From Mesomycoplasma conjunctivae (GTDB lineage Bacteria; Bacillota_I; Bacilli_A; Mycoplasmatales; Metamycoplasmataceae): 64,000 bases of DNA. The notes below the pieces were generated by a model. It was not told the DNA's origin, searched no databases, and saw nothing but the letters and a program-made list of their open reading frames with translations. The position numbers and the translations under genes are program-made. The stretch lies in contig NC_012806.1 in NCBI RefSeq assembly GCF_000026765.1, forward strand, positions 639,743-703,742, read 5' to 3'. Of this stretch, positions 1-10,121 are shown one piece after another. Each line of letters opens with the position of its first letter. Position 1 is the first letter of the stretch.

Positions 1-420
1 ACTAAACTAACTTCAGTTAATAAATAGTTTTCATAAAATTTGTTATTAATAATATGTTGCTTAAGTCTGAAAATTATAGTTTTTAAAACCACTAGCCAAA
101 TAAACACAAAAATGTATGAACTAGGATGTACTCATCCCACATATTTGTATATTTTATTTTTTGAAGTTTCCATTAAATAGGATCAAATTTTGCTTTTCAT
201 AATTTATATTACAGCATGAAATTACTTAAAAATCAGTAATTAATTATAAATTAATAACAATAAGATTCTTTGATCAAAAAAACACCCGGATTATGGGTTT
301 TTTTGGCTCTTTATATACATTAAAAAGTAATTTTCGCCATCAAACTAGGACTAATAAATTTATTAATATTTAATAACTAAAATATTAAATCCGCTTTAAA
401 TTTTATATAGATAAAATAAA
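1..420. other. AT-rich stretch with no supported gene
   Basis: I find no convincing coding frame on either strand under code 4. The longest open stretch, about 46 codons on the plus strand near 37-180, has no ribosome site and no recognisable motif. An imperfect hairpin with A/T flanks at about 277-308 (CACCC, loop, GGG) could be a terminator for a gene outside the window. The rest is AT-rich spacer. Confidence 0.5.
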
Positions 421-452
421 AAACCAAAATAGTTGGCAGACTATTTTGGTTT
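421..452 (-). terminator. tuf terminator hairpin
   Basis: A perfect 13-bp inverted repeat (arms 421-433 and 440-452, loop TGGCAG) ends in an A/T-rich tract. It begins 30 nt past the tuf stop codon on the minus strand, the expected place for an intrinsic terminator of tuf. Confidence 0.85.
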
Positions 453-482
453 TATGATTAATTTTTATAATTAGGTCGTTAA

Positions 483-1673
483 TTATTTAATAATTTCTGT
501 AACTGTTCCAGCACCAACAGTTCTTCCACCTTCACGGATAGAAAACTTAGTACCTTGTTCAACAGCAATAGGTGCAATTAATTCAACTGTTAAGTCAACA
601 TTGTCACCTGGAATAACCATCTCTCTTCCTTCTTCGAATTCAATTCCACCGGTAACATCAGTTGTTCTAAAGTAAAATTGAGGTTTGTAGTTTTTGAAAA
701 ATGGTGTGTGACGTCCACCTTCGTCTTTTGTTAAAGCATAAACTGCAGCTTTAAATTTGGTGTGAGGAACAATAGTTTTAGGTTTTGCAATAACTTGTCC
801 TCTTTCAATTTCGCTACGATCAACTCCACGTAAAAGAACTCCGGCGTTGTCTCCAGCCATTGCTGATTGAAGATTTTTGTTAAACATTTCAATTCCAGTA
901 ATAACAGTTTTTTTAGGTTCTGGTTTATATCCAACGATTTCAACTTCTTCGTTTAGTTTAACTTGTCCTCTTTCAACCTTACCGGTTGCAACAGTCCCTC
1001 TACCTGTAATAGTAAAGACATCTTCAACTGCCATTAAGAATGGTTTGTCCATCTCACGAGCTGGTGAGTCAATGTAATTATCAACTGCATCCATAAGTTC
1101 GATGATTTTTGCTTCTCATTCTGGTTTACCTTCAAGTGCTCCACGAGCTGAACCACGAATAATTGGTGTATTTTCACCGTCAAAGTCGTATGAAGATAAT
1201 AATTCTCTAATTTCAACTTCAACTAAATCAATCATTTCGTCATCAACATCTGGTAAGTCAACTTTATTTAAGAAGACAACCATTTTTGGAACACCAACTT
1301 GTTTAGAAAGTAAAATGTGCTCTCTAGTCTGTGGCATAGGTCCATCAGAAGCTGCAACAACTAAGATAGCCCCATCCATTTGTGCTGCACCTGTAATCAT
1401 ATTTTTAATGTAGTCAGCGTGCCCTGGGCAATCTACGTGAGCATAGTGTCTCTTGTCTGTACTATATTCGATGTGAGCAGTGTTAATAGTAATTCCACGT
1501 GCTTTTTCTTCAGGAGCAGCATCGATTGAAGCATAATCTTTAGCTTCTGCTAATCCTTTTTTTGATAATACTGTTGAAATAGCAGCTGTCAAAGTAGTTT
1601 TACCATGGTCAACGTGACCAATGGTTCCAATATTGATGTGCTCTTTACTACGGTCAAAATCTTGTTTTGCCAT
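483..1673 (-). CDS. tuf: Elongation factor Tu
   Basis: EF-Tu carries aminoacyl-tRNA to the ribosomal A site as a GTP complex. The 396-residue product is normal length. It shows the P-loop GHVDHGKT, the switch sequence DCPGHADY, the guanine-specificity motif NKVD, and domains 2 and 3 through to the C-terminus. One in-frame TGA (tryptophan) follows GALEGKPE, which by itself shows code 4. The start at 1673 is chosen because MAKQDF is the classical N-terminus and a GAAAGGA ribosome site lies just upstream; an ATG five codons earlier is less likely. It appears monocistronic, with its own long leader and a terminator. Confidence 0.98.
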
Positions 1674-1704
1674 ATTGATTCCTTTCAATACTTATTTTTA
1701 AAAT

Positions 1705-1770
1705 AGTTTAAGCGCTCAAACCCACCTACGAATAGTCTTTCAGCTATTTCCCATCCAACTAACTTAAACT
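1705..1770 (-). promoter_or_regulatory. Structured leader in tuf 5' UTR
   Basis: Within the roughly 115-nt region between the likely tuf promoter and its ATG lies a comparatively GC-rich segment. Its ends are exact 8-nt complements (plus-strand AGTTTAAG at 1705-1712 and CTTAAACT at 1763-1770). They enclose a smaller AATAG/CTATT hairpin (1731-1735 and 1744-1748). A second copy, CTCAAAC at 1715-1721, can compete for one arm of the outer stem. This arrangement resembles a regulatory switch or a stability element. I do not recognise a known riboswitch class in it. Confidence 0.45.
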
Positions 1771-1795
1771 AAAAGTAATAAATAAAGTCTATTAA

Positions 1796-1804
1796 ATTTT
1801 ACCA
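1796..1804 (-). promoter_or_regulatory. Probable tuf promoter, extended -10
   Basis: Read on the minus strand this is TGG followed by TAAAAT, an extended -10 type box. A start about 7 nt downstream would give a leader of roughly 115 nt that includes the paired element at 1705-1770. No clear -35 hexamer is seen. Confidence 0.45.
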
Positions 1805-1835
1805 AAAAATTTGACTTTTATTACAAAAAATCAAA

Positions 1836-4337
1836 CTATTTAAAAAGATCATCGTAAATTTGTTGATATGTTTTAACTGATATAAATTTTACAGCTTTTT
1901 TTACTTCTTGTGGAATATCAACTAGATTTTTTTCGTTGCTTTGTGGGATAAAAATTCGTTTAATACCGTTTTTATAAGCTCCCAGTGATTTTTCCTTCAG
2001 ACCACCAATTGCTAAAACTTTTCCGCGCAAGGTAATCTCACCTGTCATTGCAATATCTTGTGGAACTGCCTTGTTAGCAAGAGCTGAAATGATGGCGGTA
2101 GTAAATGTTATACCAGCAGAAGGCCCATCTTTTGGCACAGCACCTTCAGGCACATGAATGTGAATTTGATTGTTTTCAAAATCAAAATCAATGTTTAAAT
2201 CTTTTGCCCGTGATTGGACATAGGTCAGTGCGATGCGCGCAGATTCTTGCATAACTTCTTTAAGACTACCTGTAAGTTTAAGTTCGCCACGACCTGGAAC
2301 TGTGGTAACCTCGATTTGTAAGGTAGAACCGCCAACTGGGGAGTATCCAAGACCATTAACAACACCGATTTGTGGTTTTTTATCAACAGAATCGGGATCA
2401 ATTCTTTCAACTCCTAGTAATTTTTTGACATTTTTCTTGTCTAAAAGATATTCATTAGTTTTGATTTTTTTATCTAAAAGCATAACAATAATTTTGCGAG
2501 CTAGTTTATCAAATAGTCGCTTGAGACCACGAACACCAGCTTCTAAAGTATAGGATTTAATAATAAAATCAATGGTTTCATCATCTATTTGAAAATATTT
2601 TTCATCTAGAGAATTTTCTTTTAAAATTTCAGGAATTAAATAATTTTTAGCAATCTCAATTTTTTCTAAAAATGTATAAGAAGATAGCTCAATAATTTCT
2701 ACCCTGTCCATAAGTGGTTCAGGAATATCGCCAATGTCGTTAGCAGTTGCTACAAACATAACTTTGGATAAATCATATTCAAGTTCTAGATAGTGATCTT
2801 GAAAATAACGATTTTGTTCAGGATCGAGCACTTCCAACATTGCAGCAGAAGGATCACCGCGAAAATCTGGCCCACCCATTTTATCAATTTCATCTAATAA
2901 AATTAAAGGGTTGGAAACACCTGATTTTCTAATAGCTTGAATTATTTTTCCTGGCATAGCACCTATATAAGTGCGGCGGTGTCCACGAATTTCAGATTCG
3001 TCTTTGACACCTCCGAGAGAAATTTTAACAAATTTTTTACCAATAGCATCAGCTATTGAACGCACAATAGAAGTTTTTCCTGTTCCTGGAGGACCAACTA
3101 AAGTTAAAATTGGCATTGAAAAAGTTTTACCAATTTTGTTTGTTTGTTGATTTTCAGCAAAGAGAGAATGGTCAATTATTTTTTTTGCAATTACTTCAAT
3201 TTGAGATTTTAAAATACCTTCTTGCGAATTACGACGATGAATCAAAGCAGCAAGATATTCAATAATTCGCTTTTTAATTTCAGTTAAACCAAAATGGTGT
3301 TGTTCTAAAACTTGTTCTGCTTGTTTTAAATCCAGTTTATCTTGAGAAATATGACGTCAAGGAAGTTGAAAAATTAAATCTAAATAGTTTTTCGAAATGT
3401 TACTCTCTGGTGAGGTAGCCATCATTCCTTTTAGTTTAGCAGATTCTCTTTTAATAACTTCAATGACTTCTTTTGGAAGCTGTTTTTTAGCAAGATCAGA
3501 ATTGACAAATTCATCAATTCGGTCTTCATATTTATTATCTTCACCAAGTTTTTTGCGAATAGCTTTAATTTTTTCACGTAGTAAAAATTCTGTTTGTTGA
3601 CGATCAAGATTGGTTTTTAAAATTAAATTAATCTCATCTTCTAATTGTTGTGATTTACCTATAACACGCAATACTTTAAAGATATTTTTAATCTTTTCTG
3701 AATATGAGCTAAGGGCAAAAATTTTATATTTTTCATTAACATCCAATATTGTATTTGTTGCTACTGTGTTGACCATTTTTTTGACATATTCGGTAGGTTT
3801 CCAATCTGGAAGATCCATAATTTCTTTAAAATTATTAATTATTTCGCCAATTTGATCAATGGTTGAATGACTTGAAGTTGTTTTTGACATAAAATCAAGC
3901 ATTTGATTTAAAACTTTACTACTTATTATTTCTTCTTCAACTGTTTCACGAGTTTTTTTAACTTCTACTTCAATAAAACGAGTTAAATTAATATCTTTGT
4001 TAACAGCAACGATTTTGACTTTAGATACAGCATCGAAAGTCAAATCAACTCTTTTTCAACTATCATCACCAGGATTTTGGATAATTTTAAAACTTTTAAT
4101 TTTAACTAGTGTAGCAAATTCTCTTAAATCATCGACATCTACTAAAGGAAAATCAGCTCATGATTGGAAATAAGCAAAAACTAACTCTTTATCTTTAAGA
4201 GTAGGTTTTGTTGGACTATTGTGAAAAATAGCCATCAATGTCTCAAGTGAGCTGCGATCTTCAATTGATACTTTTTGTGATTTTGTTAAATGTGAAAAGA
4301 AAATATTATTGTTAATAGGGATGAATCGATAAATCAT
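1836..4337 (-). CDS. lon: ATP-dependent protease La (Lon)
   Basis: Lon is a cytosolic hexameric AAA+ protease that removes misfolded and regulatory proteins. The 833-residue product reads through several TGA codons. It has the N-terminal substrate domain, Walker A GPPGTGKT near 415-422, a Walker B with LLDEIDKM, and the protease motif PKDGPSAG with catalytic Ser about 740 and the paired Lys about 783. Start 4337 has a strong AGGAGG site. About 45 residues rich in charged and polar side chains sit just before Walker A, where most bacterial Lons have a much shorter link; the insert looks in frame and intact. The upstream -10 at 4372 suggests its own promoter. I saw no CIRCE heat-shock operator. 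Confidence 0.97.
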
Positions 4338-4371
4338 AAAATGCCTCCTAGTTTTGTGTTGCAAATATAAA

Positions 4372-4380
4372 ATTATACCA
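4372..4380 (-). promoter_or_regulatory. lon promoter, extended -10
   Basis: On the minus strand the sequence is TGG then TATAAT, an extended -10 box. It lies 34 nt upstream of the lon ATG, leaving a leader of about 28 nt that carries the AGGAGG ribosome site. Confidence 0.6.
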
Positions 4381-4485
4381 AAACAAGCGTAATAATTAAT
4401 ATAAAAAAATATTTATAATTACACCTTAAATTAGTTTGAATCAGTAAAAATTATTTAAAAGTAGAAAAATAATAAAAAAAGACTA

Positions 4486-5178
4486 TTATTTTCCATTTTT
4501 CTTAAAAAAATTAGTAATAACAAAATAAAGAGGTATAGAAAGAAGTGATGTTATTGCAAAATTTAAAAGATTAAATGGAATATAAGCTAGTGCTATAAAA
4601 CCTCAGTAATCAAAGTTTTTCGCACCAAAATTGTCTGCTATTTGACTTCACTTGTTAAGAGTAGCAAAATAGCTAGAACTTTCAGTGAGTCGAAAAATAT
4701 AAAAATAAGTAGGGGTAATTCAAAAACCATTAAGAATTGACATTAAAAATGTGGTTGTTAAAACTGATATTAACAAATGCAAAAATAATTTCTTTTTATT
4801 TTTTTTAGCTTGAAGATCTTTTTTATTGGCTATTCAATCTAAAAAAGTAAAAGTAAATAAAAAAATTATCGATGATAACAGAAAAATAAAATGAGAAAAA
4901 TATTGTGCTTGAAGACTAGTAGACTCAATTCCTTGAAATATTATAAAAGGACCTAAAACAAACCTGATAATTAAAGCAAGGATTCCAAAATAAATACCAC
5001 TTACCATAAAAATGGGTAGAATAAATAAAGTAGATAAATCCACTTTTAAACCAAGTGTAAAAATAGGTCAATTTAATAAAGTATGAGAAAAATAAAGTGC
5101 TAATAAGGAAATAGATAATAAAATACCTGTAATTGAAAGCTTAAATGTTAGATTATTTTTATAATAAAGAGATTTCAT
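4486..5178 (-). CDS. ECF transporter S component-like membrane protein
   Basis: A 230-residue hydrophobic protein with about five to six membrane segments and a basic cytoplasmic loop rich in Lys near the middle. The stretch SGIYFGILALIIRFVLGP followed later by LNGFWITPTYFYIF resembles the small-molecule-binding S components of energy-coupling factor (ECF) importers found in mycoplasmas (MPN527-like). S components pair with a shared ECF module encoded elsewhere. It starts 8 nt after upp, so it is probably co-transcribed with the nucleoside-salvage genes. That hints at a nucleobase, nucleoside or vitamin substrate, but the ligand cannot be read from sequence. The start has only a weak ribosome site. 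Confidence 0.6.
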
Positions 5179-5186
5179 TTTGAAAA

Positions 5187-5816
5187 TTAGTGAGAATTTT
5201 TTTCTCCAAAAAGGCGATCACCAGCATCACCTAATCCAGGAATAATATAACTTTTTTCATTAAGGTGATGATCAAAATTTGCTGTATAAATTTGTACATC
5301 TTTGTGATATTTTTCAATGTAATCTACACCTTCTTGCACAGCGATGATACTAGCGGCACTTATATTGGAAAAACCATCATTTTTTAATCTGTCAATTGCA
5401 ACTTTGAGCGAATGTCCAGTAGCTAACATGGGATCTAAAATTATAACTTTGGCATTTTTAGAAACATTTGGTACTTTATAAAAATATTCTTGAATTTCTA
5501 AATTTTCATTCCGAGATAAGCCAATATGGGCAACTTGAGCAAAAGGTATTAAATCTAAAAATGCTTCTAACATTCCAAGTCCAGCACGTAAAATTGGTAC
5601 CAATAAAATTTCATTTTCTTTTAAACTGGCATCAAATTGTGCTCCGGTGGCACTAATTTGGACTTCTTTTTTAACTTGATAATTTTGCATAATTGGATAA
5701 ACCATTAATGCAGATAGCTGATACATAGCTCTACGAAAATCACTAAATTGGGTATCCCGATTTCTTAGTTGAGAAACTTTTATATCAATTAAAGGGTGAT
5801 CAAGTTTTGTAATCAT
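5187..5816 (-). CDS. upp: Uracil phosphoribosyltransferase
   Basis: Makes UMP from uracil and PRPP, the main pyrimidine-base salvage step. The 209-residue product is of normal length with no internal TGA. It shows the N-terminal DHPLIDIKVSQLRNRDT, the VPILRAGLGM loop, the PRPP-binding stretch DPMLATGHS and the uracil-binding C-terminal motif YIIPGLGDAGDRLFG. It begins 1 nt after deoC, so translation is probably coupled. Together with deoA and deoC it would recycle uracil released by pyrimidine-nucleoside phosphorolysis. Confidence 0.97.
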   Translation of the reverse strand: MITKLDHPLIDIKVSQLRNRDTQFSDFRRAMYQLSALMVYPIMQNYQVKKEVQISATGAQFDASLKENEILLVPILRAGLGMLEAFLDLIPFAQVAHIGLSRNENLEIQEYFYKVPNVSKNAKVIILDPMLATGHSLKVAIDRLKNDGFSNISAASIIAVQEGVDYIEKYHKDVQIYTANFDHHLNEKSYIIPGLGDAGDRLFGEKNSH

Positions 5817-5817
5817 G

Positions 5818-6486
5818 TTAGTAAGAATCTCCTTTTTTGGTTTTAGTTAAACCAAAAACAGCAAGCGATGATGAAGTACCAAAACGAGTTGCACCAAGAC
5901 GGTAGAATTCTTCTAAATCAGAAATTGATTTTATTCCCCCAGCCGCCTTGATGGCGATTTTACCTTGGGCAACTTCAGCCATAATTTTGACATCTTCAAA
6001 ACTAGCTCCGCGATAAGAAAATCCTGTTGATGTTTTAATAAAATCAGCTTTGGCCTTGACAACAATTTCGGTTGCTTTTGCAATTTCTTGAGTAATTAAA
6101 AGCGCAGTTTCAACAATTACTTTCAAAACATGATTGCCAATTGCTTTTTTAATTTGCTGGATTTCATTAGTTATATATTCATAATTTTTTTCTTTGAATT
6201 TGCCAATATTTATAACCATGTCAATTTCAGATGCGCCATGTTTGATTGCAAGTTCGGCTTCATGAACTTTATTTTGTGTAATATTGGCACCCAAAGGAAA
6301 ACCAACAACAGCTACAATATCAATTGGATCATCACCTATGAGTTCTTTGGCATATTTAATTCAACTAGAATTTAGACAAATTGCGCCAAATTGGTGTTCT
6401 TTTGCTTGAGCAACTAAAGCTTCGATGTCCTTGGATGTAGCCTCTGGACGAAGCATAGTGTGGTCGATTAATTTTCTAAAATTCAT
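5818..6486 (-). CDS. deoC: Deoxyribose-phosphate aldolase
   Basis: Splits 2-deoxyribose 5-phosphate into glyceraldehyde 3-phosphate and acetaldehyde, feeding sugar from DNA breakdown into glycolysis. The 222-residue product has N-terminal MNFRKLIDHTMLRP, the conserved segment EIDMVINIG, the Schiff-base Lys region FIKTSTGFS, and the second active-site Lys in IKAAGGI. The start at 6486 lies inside the last codons of the upstream deoA paralogue (11-nt overlap), which is typical of coupled translation. Confidence 0.97.
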
Positions 6487-7780
6487 TAGTCATCCTTGTT
6501 AAAAACATTTTTGTTTGGTGTTGTTTTTCCAAAATTGTATATGCTTGTTCGATAAGATTTTTCATGCTTCGTCGATCAATTGGTTTAGAAGAATAAAGGG
6601 TAAAAAGTGTTTGGTTTGTACCAACATAGTCGCCATTTTCAACTTTTAATTCAATACCAGCTTCATTGTCAATTTTGTCTTCTTTTTTAAGGCGTCCTGC
6701 TCCTAAAAGTAAAGATATTTTTCCAAAAGCAAGTGCTGATTCTCATTTAATGTAACCAGATTTTTCAGATTTAACATCATATGAATATTTTGGTTTTCAA
6801 AAGGAATCAGCTTGAATTAAATCAACATTTCCACCTTGACTTTTGACCATTGCAAAAAATTTATTAAGTGCTTTTTTACTCTCAATTACATCTTTAATTT
6901 CTCTTCTTGCAACACTTGGGCTCTTTTTAATCACGTTTACAAGAAAATTTTCTACCAATTTATATATAAATTTAGTAAGTGAGGTAGAACCTTTTCCTGA
7001 TAAAACATCAACGGCTTCTAAAACTTCATTTTTGTTACCAATCATTTTTCCTAGTGGAACTGACATATTGGTAATTTCGACAATTGTTCGTTTACCAAAG
7101 TGTTCTCCAATTGAAATTAATTTCTGTGCAAGTAATTTGGCATCCCTTAAATTAGTCATAAAAGCACCATTGCCACACTTTACATCAATTAAAATGACAT
7201 CTGCGCCAACAGCTATTTTTTTAGACATAATTGATGATGCTATCAAAGGAATTGAATTTACTGTTCCTGTTACATCACGCAAGGCATAGATTTTTTTGTC
7301 AGCTGGAACTAAAGATCCACTTTGCGAAATAGCAGAATAACCAATTTGTTTAGTTTGATTAATAAATTGAGAAATACTTAAATCTGTATTTAGGCCGGGA
7401 ATGGATTCTAATTTATCAATAGTTCCACCTGTGTGTCCTAAACCTCGACCTGACATTTTGGGAATTTTATAACCCATAGCGGCTAAAATGGGGCAAAGAA
7501 TTAATGAAATTTTATCCCCTACCCCACCTGTTGAATGTTTATCAATTTTAATACCTTCAATTGCTGACAAATCAAGAATTTCACCTGAATTTATGAAGGA
7601 ATTTGTTCAATAAAAAAGTTCTTGATCACTCATGCCTTGAAGTTTGATAGCCATTAAAAAAGAAGACATTTGGTAGTCTTTAATCTCCCCAGATATAAAA
7701 TTTTGTACAACAAAATCATACTCTTCTTGGGTTAATGAATTTTTATTTACTTTCTTTTCAATTAGATCAATTATTGACAT
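6476..7780 (-). CDS. deoA: Pyrimidine-nucleoside phosphorylase, paralogue 2
   Basis: Phosphorolysis of thymidine, deoxyuridine or uridine to base plus (deoxy)ribose 1-phosphate. The 434-residue product carries the phosphate-binding signature IKIDKHSTGGVGDK, the KMSGRGLGHTGGT stretch, ALRDVTGTV and the C-terminal EAGIELKVENGDY-type domain. Several TGA codons are read as Trp. The start at 7780 has a GGGAGG site. It is a clear paralogue of the gene at 8076-9371: N-termini and all motifs align, with a similar length. A terminator and a separate promoter (7797) lie between the two copies, so this copy can be expressed apart, with deoC and upp. Confidence 0.93.
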
Positions 7781-7796
7781 ATTTTTCCTCCCATTC

Positions 7797-7802
7797 ATTA
7801 TA
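7797..7802 (-). promoter_or_regulatory. -10 box of the deoA2-deoC-upp operon
   Basis: A perfect TATAAT on the minus strand, 16 nt before the ATG at 7780. It predicts a leader of about 10 nt that holds the GGGAGG ribosome site. It lies in a roughly 290-nt spacer between the two deoA copies. The same spacer also has a direct repeat of AAGTAAATATTTT (about 7848 and 7880) and the terminator at 8026. Confidence 0.6.
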
Positions 7803-8025
7803 AAATTTGTATATATTTTACTAAAAAAAGACTTTTTTGAAGCAAATAAGTAAATATTTTCTTTTTTATTAGATAGAAAAAAGTAAATATTTTTTTATCT
7901 TCGCAAAACTTTCTTACATCTTGAGTATTTGTTGATTTCCATCTTATTTAATCAACAAATATAATCTAAATAATATCTTTTATTTTAAATTTTAAATGGT
8001 TTTTATTATTTTTAATGCAAATATT

Positions 8026-8063
8026 AAAAAATCTTTAAAATAAAGGGCATTTAAAGATTTTTT
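8026..8063 (-). terminator. Terminator after deoA1
   Basis: A perfect 14-bp stem (8026-8039 with 8050-8063, 10-nt loop) ending in six T on the minus strand. It lies 13 nt beyond the stop codon of the upstream deoA copy and so separates the deoD-deoA1 transcript from the second deoA operon. Confidence 0.85.
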
Positions 8064-8075
8064 AAATATTTTATA

Positions 8076-9371
8076 TTATTCAACTCTTGCTAAAAATACT
8101 TTAGTTTTATGTGGTTGAGGAACAATAGAGTAAGTCTCAGAAATTAAATCTTTATATTTATTAACATCAATTGCTTGGGAAGAATATAGGGTAAAAAGTG
8201 TTTGATCTTCTTGAACATATTCGCCATTTTCAACTTTCAATTCAATACCAGCTTCATTGTCAATTTTGTCTTCTTTTGTCATTCTGCCAGCTCCTAAAAG
8301 TGAGGATAATTTTCCAAAAGCAAGCGCTGATTCTCATTTAACATAACCACTTTGAGTAGATTTTACATCATAATAGTGGGTAGGGGTTCAAAATTCAGAA
8401 GACTCAATTTTTTTAATATCTCCACCTTGAGATGCAATCATTTTCTTAAAGTATTCAAGTGCTTTTCCTGATTTAATAACAGATTTAATTTCTGCTTTTG
8501 CTTTTGTTGCACTAATACCTGCTACCTCAATTAAAGTTTTTTCAACAATACCAAAGCATAGCTGTGATAAAATCGGTGAAGTTTCTCCTGAAAGAACTGA
8601 AATAGCTTCTAAAACCTCGTTTTTATTACCTATCATTCTTCCTAGCGGCACAGACATATTAGTAATTTGAACAATAGTTTTTTTACCAAAATACTTCCCG
8701 ATAGCAAGCATTTTTTGACCTAGTAATTTGGCATCTTTTAGTGTTTTCATGAAAGCGCCATTGCCACATTTAACATCTAAAATAATTACATCGCTACCTG
8801 TTGCTATTTTTTTAGACATAATTGAAACAGCAATTAAGGGAATTGAACCAACAGTGCCTGTTACATCACGCAAGGCATAGATTTTTTTATCTGCAGGAAC
8901 TAAAGATTCACTTTGCGAAATAATAGCAATACCATCTTTTTTAACTTGTTCAACAAAATCTGTGTCAGTCAGTGATGTTGAAAGACCATCAATAGATTCT
9001 AGTTTATCAAGTGTACCGCCAGTGTGTGCTAGTCCACGACCTGACATTTTGGAAACTTTATAACCAAGGGCGGCAAAAATTGGGGCAATAATCATCGAAA
9101 CAGTATCGCCAACTCCCCCTGTTGAATGCTTGTCAATTTTAATACCTTCAACTTCTGATAAATCAATTGTTAGTCCTGAATCAATGAAAGTTTTAGTAAG
9201 ATAAAAAATTTCTTCATCTGACATACCATTTAACAAAATAGCCATCAATAAAGAAGACATTTGATAATCAGCAATTTTACCCTCTAAGTATTGACTAATA
9301 AGAAAATCATACTCTTGTTGATTAAGTTTTTCTTTATTAACTTTTTTATCTATTAGATCTAAAACGTTCAT
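8076..9371 (-). CDS. deoA: Pyrimidine-nucleoside phosphorylase, paralogue 1
   Basis: Same reaction family as its neighbour at 6476-7780. The 431-residue product has IKIDKHSTGGVGDT, KMSGRGLAHTGGT, ALRDVTGTV and ITNMSVPLGRMIGNK, all intact, so it looks catalytically competent. It starts 1 nt after deoD, pointing to a deoD-deoA1 operon that ends at the 8026 terminator. The two paralogues differ at scattered positions, e.g. GHTGGT versus AHTGGT. They may differ in substrate (thymidine versus uridine), but that is a guess. Confidence 0.93.
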
Positions 9372-9372
9372 A

Positions 9373-10071
9373 CTAATTGATTTCCAGTGCTAATTTAATC
9401 ATTGTTCGAAAACCTTGTTCACGTTGGCTTGAAGGTAGTGAATCACCTGTTATCAAACTGTCTGAGATAGTTAGAATTGAACCTGCTTTTTTATTAAGAG
9501 CATTTGCTACAGTAAATAAAGCATAGGATTCCATTTCAACAGCGCTTGCTTTTGTAATTTCAATTGTTTTTGATAAATCTCTAATTGAATAGAAAACATC
9601 TGTTGAGTGAACATTTTCTAAAGTGATTTTTATTCCTTGTTTTTGCGCAGAGGCTAAAATATCAACGATAATATCTTTGTCAGCATATGCATTATGAAGT
9701 GGTTTACCACTAATTAACTTAGCAAACGAACAAGAATCAGCATATGCACTTTTAGCAATAATTAGATCATTGACATTAAGTTTTGATGTATAAGAACCAG
9801 CAGATCCTAGTCTGATAATTTTTTCAACATCATAAAACTTAAATAATTCATAAGCATAGATTCCAATTGAACCGCTACCCATTCCAGATGCTGCAATGGT
9901 AACTTCTCTTCCTTTGTAACTACCAGTGTAAATAAACATATTTCGAACACTTGATACTAATTTTGCATTTTCTAAGAAATTATCTGCAATAAATTTAGCT
10001 CGTAATGGGTCACCTGGCATTAAAACCAATGGTGCAATTTCATTTTTAGAGGCACTAATATGTGGTGTCAT
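9373..10071 (-). CDS. deoD: Purine-nucleoside phosphorylase, DeoD type
   Basis: Splits purine (deoxy)nucleosides with phosphate to free base and (deoxy)ribose 1-phosphate. The 232-residue product has the hexameric low-molecular-mass PNP layout: N-terminal MTPHISASKNEIAP, VLMPGDPLRAK (phosphate loop), ASGMGSGSIGIYAYEL, RLGSAGS, VEMESYALF (ribose/base contact) and the late ISDSL segment with the catalytic Asp. A strong AAAGGAGA site precedes the ATG. It is the first gene of the salvage block and follows a membrane-protein gene by 50 nt. Confidence 0.96.
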   Translation of the reverse strand: MTPHISASKNEIAPLVLMPGDPLRAKFIADNFLENAKLVSSVRNMFIYTGSYKGREVTIAASGMGSGSIGIYAYELFKFYDVEKIIRLGSAGSYTSKLNVNDLIIAKSAYADSCSFAKLISGKPLHNAYADKDIIVDILASAQKQGIKITLENVHSTDVFYSIRDLSKTIEITKASAVEMESYALFTVANALNKKAGSILTISDSLITGDSLPSSQREQGFRTMIKLALEIN

Positions 10072-10121
10072 TTTTTCTCCTTTAGTTTGTTTTGTTAATT
10101 AAAAATAATTTTACTTGTTTT

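Noticed and set aside
37-180. A 46-codon open frame on the plus strand at the window start
   Set aside because: No ribosome site, no start codon early in the frame, and a composition like translated AT-rich spacer. Not reported as a gene.
277-308. Imperfect hairpin with A and T flanks
   Set aside because: The stem has mismatches and no gene ends nearby in the window, so I could not assign a direction or a gene to it.
4338-4485. Looked for a CIRCE (HrcA) operator before lon
   Set aside because: No TTAGCACTC-N9-GAGTGCTAA-like inverted repeat is present; only a partial GTGCTAA occurs elsewhere (near 48574) without its partner arm.
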